A stretch of DNA of 6,756 nucleotides from Cyanobacteria bacterium UBA11153 (GTDB lineage Bacteria > Cyanobacteriota > Cyanobacteriia > Cyanobacteriales > Coleofasciculaceae): NCBI GenBank assembly GCA_003511885.1, contig DOIX01000327.1, forward strand, positions 1-6,756, written 5' to 3'. The notes beneath the pieces are model-generated. The model saw only the letters and a program-made list of their open reading frames with translations, had not been told where the DNA came from and made no database searches. Shown here in pieces: positions 4,675 to 6,756 of this stretch (positions are counted from its first letter, which is position 1; each line of letters opens with the position of its first letter). The translations under genes and the position numbers were made by a program.

Positions 4675-6624
4675 ATGCTAGCTGTTCTTCCTTTAATTGC
4701 CTTAATATTTCTCTGGCTCATTTGTGAATCAAGTCAGAATAATTGGCGGATTTCGCTTCTATCATCTCTAGTTATATGGGGCGTAATTCTCACTGGAATA
4801 ACTGAAATACTCAGTCTTTTCAAGTTACTAAAATTTGAATGGCTTATGGTGCTATGGCTATCAATCGATCTTATCGCGATCGCAGGATACTGGCAATTTT
4901 ATCGAAAACGAGGAAAATCCGCTGTAGAAAATAAACAGGGGAAATCCAACAACCTCTTTAATTTACCCTTGTCATTATGGATATTGATAGGTGGCATAGC
5001 ACTTGTTGTGGCAATTGTTGGTTTAGTTGCTATAGTTGCTCCTCCCAACCACTCTGATTCGATGGAATATCACATGAGTCGCGTTGTTCATTGGATGCAA
5101 AATGCTAGCGTTGCCCATTACCCAACTCATACTCTTTTTCAGCTATTTCAAAATCCTTGGTCAGAATTTGCTATTAGCCATTTTCAGATTTTGAGTGGAG
5201 GGGATCGCTTTGCCAATCTGATTCAATGGGGAAGTATGATTGGCAGCATTATTGGAGTTTCACTTATCGCTAATCAACTGGGAGGAAATACACGCAGTCA
5301 AATTTTTGCTGCTGTTTTTTGTGCCACGATTCCCATGGGAATTCTCCAAGCATCTAGTACTAATAACGATTATGTTGTTGCTTTATGGCTGGTTTGTTTT
5401 GCCTACTTTACACTTTTGACTGTCAAAGAGGGCGCTACTTTAGCTAATACATCTAGGTTAGCAGCCAGTTTAGGACTCGCTATTTTAACTAAAGGAACAG
5501 CTTATATTTATGCGTTTCCATTTTGTATTTGGCTAGCTATCTGGGGGATTGCTAAGTTAAAATGGAAAGTTTGGCAGCCTATTCTAGTTGTAGCTATTAT
5601 ATTTTTAGCGATTAATTTAGGCCACTACACCCGCAATTTTACTCTCTTTGGGTCTCCCTTAGGTTTATCGGAAGGCGAAACTAACAAATATTTAAGTTTA
5701 GGAACTTTTATTTCAGGAGTGACAAGAAATTTAGCTTTACATGCCGATATTGTCAGAAACTTAGGCTTGGAAAATATTCTCCCTTCCACCAATGGCATCA
5801 CGGAGAAAATTATTAGAATTATACATGGATTGATTGGTTTAGATGTGAGCGATCCTCGCTTAACCAGTCCCAAAGTATCTAAATTTTATGTTCCTGGATT
5901 ATCCAGATATGAAGATACAGCAGGCAATCCCCTTCATTTGTTAGTAATTTTGGGAGCTTGTATCTTTTGTATATTTAACAGAAGACTGAGACAACAACCC
6001 TATCTAATCCTTTATTGGATTGCGGCATCTAGTAGTTTTTTCCTCTTTTGTTTCCTTTTCACCTGGTCCCCATGGCGTTGCCGACTCCACTTACCTATCT
6101 TTATTTTATTGTCTGCCTTTGTGGGGGTGATTTTGTCCAAAGCATTGAATTACAGAATTAGTTATTCTCTAGCTGTGATTCTCCTCTTACTTTCCCATCC
6201 GTGGGTTTTGCATAATGATACTAGACCAATTATAACCAGCCATAATATTTTCAATACACCAAGAATTGAGCAGTATTTTAAGACTCAGCAAAAACTGCAA
6301 AAGCCATATATTGAAGCAGTTAATGTTGTCAAATCGTCAAACTGCTCAAAAATTGGTTTAATCTTGGATCGAATATCATTTGAATATCCCATCTGGATGC
6401 TATTTCCTCATTTTCGAGGAAATGCGATAATCAGACACGTCGATGTTACTAATGAATCAGCTAGACTAGCGGAAGAATTACCTAATAGTAGCTTTAACCC
6501 ATGTGCGATTGTGAAGATTTCTAGAAACAACAGTAGTAACCTGGAAAAAGATGTGGTGACTAAGACGGGGAATTATCATGAATATTGGTCAACTGAACTA
6601 ATTCAGGTTTTTTTACCTAAATAA
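4675..6624 (+). CDS. GT-C-type integral membrane glycosyltransferase (ArnT/PMT-like)
   Basis: 649 residues with roughly a dozen hydrophobic helices. It carries the layout of GT-C enzymes that use polyprenyl-phosphate sugars on the periplasmic side. The first large external loop has PPNHSDSMEYHMSRVVHW (123-140), in which D128 is the likely catalytic acidic residue. STNNDYVVAL (228-237), TKGTAY (272-277), TRNFTLFGSPLG (319-330), YEDTAGNPLH (412-421) and WRCRLHLPIF (467-476) are further family-like blocks. After the last helix (about 495-510) a soluble tail of about 130 residues remains, presumably periplasmic. Donor and acceptor are unknown. The ATG at 4675 is the first possible ATG after an in-frame TAA at 4639-4641; there is no Shine-Dalgarno before it. 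It is transcribed divergently from the GT2 operon, whose product could supply its donor. Family assignment is from motifs by eye; exact subfamily is unsure. Confidence 0.87.
   Translation: MLAVLPLIALIFLWLICESSQNNWRISLLSSLVIWGVILTGITEILSLFKLLKFEWLMVLWLSIDLIAIAGYWQFYRKRGKSAVENKQGKSNNLFNLPLSLWILIGGIALVVAIVGLVAIVAPPNHSDSMEYHMSRVVHWMQNASVAHYPTHTLFQLFQNPWSEFAISHFQILSGGDRFANLIQWGSMIGSIIGVSLIANQLGGNTRSQIFAAVFCATIPMGILQASSTNNDYVVALWLVCFAYFTLLTVKEGATLANTSRLAASLGLAILTKGTAYIYAFPFCIWLAIWGIAKLKWKVWQPILVVAIIFLAINLGHYTRNFTLFGSPLGLSEGETNKYLSLGTFISGVTRNLALHADIVRNLGLENILPSTNGITEKIIRIIHGLIGLDVSDPRLTSPKVSKFYVPGLSRYEDTAGNPLHLLVILGACIFCIFNRRLRQQPYLILYWIAASSSFFLFCFLFTWSPWRCRLHLPIFILLSAFVGVILSKALNYRISYSLAVILLLLSHPWVLHNDTRPIITSHNIFNTPRIEQYFKTQQKLQKPYIEAVNVVKSSNCSKIGLILDRISFEYPIWMLFPHFRGNAIIRHVDVTNESARLAEELPNSSFNPCAIVKISRNNSSNLEKDVVTKTGNYHEYWSTELIQVFLPK
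4876..4883. repeat. HIP1 octamer (GCGATCGC)
   Basis: Perfect HIP1 palindrome early in the GT-C gene, read as part of Ile-Ala-Ile-Ala (residues 67-70) in a membrane helix. Confidence 0.9.
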
Positions 6625-6756
6625 ATATTTATTTTATCCATATAAAATATGGGATTTGCTATAGTAGTAGGCGATTTATCGCCTACTACAAACTCATAAC
6701 CAAGTAATGAGAATAACTCTTCTTCAGTCAATTGCCTGACGGGGCGACAACTATCG
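6603..6756 (-). CDS. Possible C-terminal end of a gene entering from the right (partial)
   Basis: One minus-strand frame is open from the window edge (about 50 codons, first full codon at 6753-6755) to a TGA at 6603-6605. All other frames in 6690-6756 contain stops. The distal part reads plausibly as protein, with VRQLTEEELFSLLGYE forming a likely amphipathic helix. The proximal part is encoded by the palindrome at 6664-6689 (VVGDKSPTT) and by AT-rich DNA (NIYLGKKT at the end), and overlaps the GT-C 3' end by 22 bp. I do not recognise the family. The gene may be real with a tail lengthened by a repeat, or the frame may be open by chance. Confidence 0.4.
   Translation of the reverse strand, partial: DSCRPVRQLTEEELFSLLGYEFVVGDKSPTTIANPIFYMDKINIYLGKKT
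6638..6652. terminator. Weak AT-rich stem-loop after the GT-C gene
   Basis: CCATAT (6638-6643) and ATATGG (6647-6652) form a 6-bp stem with an AAA loop, 14 nt after the GT-C stop. Just upstream, 6619-6634 is a 16-bp AT palindrome over the stop codon. There is no T-tract after the stem, so any termination role is tentative. Confidence 0.25.
6664..6689. repeat. Perfect 12-bp-arm palindrome
   Basis: GTAGTAGGCGAT (6664-6675) and ATCGCCTACTAC (6678-6689) pair perfectly around TT. The stem would be strong in RNA from either strand and sits between the GT-C gene and the possible convergent gene, so it may stop or stabilise transcripts, but no T-tract follows on either side. It resembles dispersed cyanobacterial palindromes with a GGCGAT...ATCGCC core (from memory, not searched). 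Confidence 0.75.

Noticed and set aside
5625..5873. 82-residue minus-strand reading frame
   Set aside because: Antisense to conserved motifs of the GT-C gene (around TRNFTLFGSPLG); a shadow frame.

Overview
The window looks like chromosomal DNA of a cyanobacterium, probably a filamentous one. It is AT-rich and carries five copies of the HIP1 octamer GCGATCGC. It also has heptanucleotide tandem arrays (STRR type) between genes, plus several palindromic or inverted-repeat elements of the kind dispersed in cyanobacterial intergenic DNA. No rRNA, tRNA, CRISPR array or transposase gene was seen.

Layout: 1-380 has no gene and is a mosaic of inverted repeats and hairpins, ending in a heptamer array. 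From 381 to 4123 three genes lie on the minus strand, transcribed in the order GT2 glycosyltransferase (3161-4123), soluble all-helical (alpha/alpha-toroid-like) protein with a beta-rich tail (1528-3120), and an LPG_synthase_TM/AglD-type membrane protein (381-1328). The first gap is 40 bp. The second is 199 bp and holds a small MITE-like element with 11-bp inverted termini. Region 4124-4674 is a divergent intergenic stretch. From 4675 to 6624 a large polytopic GT-C-type glycosyltransferase reads on the plus strand. A perfect 12-bp-arm palindrome follows it. The right edge may hold the C-terminal end of another minus-strand gene, truncated by the window.

The four complete genes suggest a polyprenyl-phosphate-sugar pathway (inference). 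The DPM/GtrB-like GT2 would charge a lipid carrier with a sugar on the cytoplasmic face. The LPG_synthase_TM-family protein may help move or handle the lipid-linked sugar. The GT-C enzyme would use the lipid-linked donor on the periplasmic side. The 530-residue protein has no recognised activity; it resembles polysaccharide-lyase or terpenoid-cyclase toroids but has no signal peptide. It is the least explained part of the locus. Heptamer-periodic DNA lies at both ends of the flippase-like gene and in the GT2/toroid gap, and in one case supplies a stop codon.
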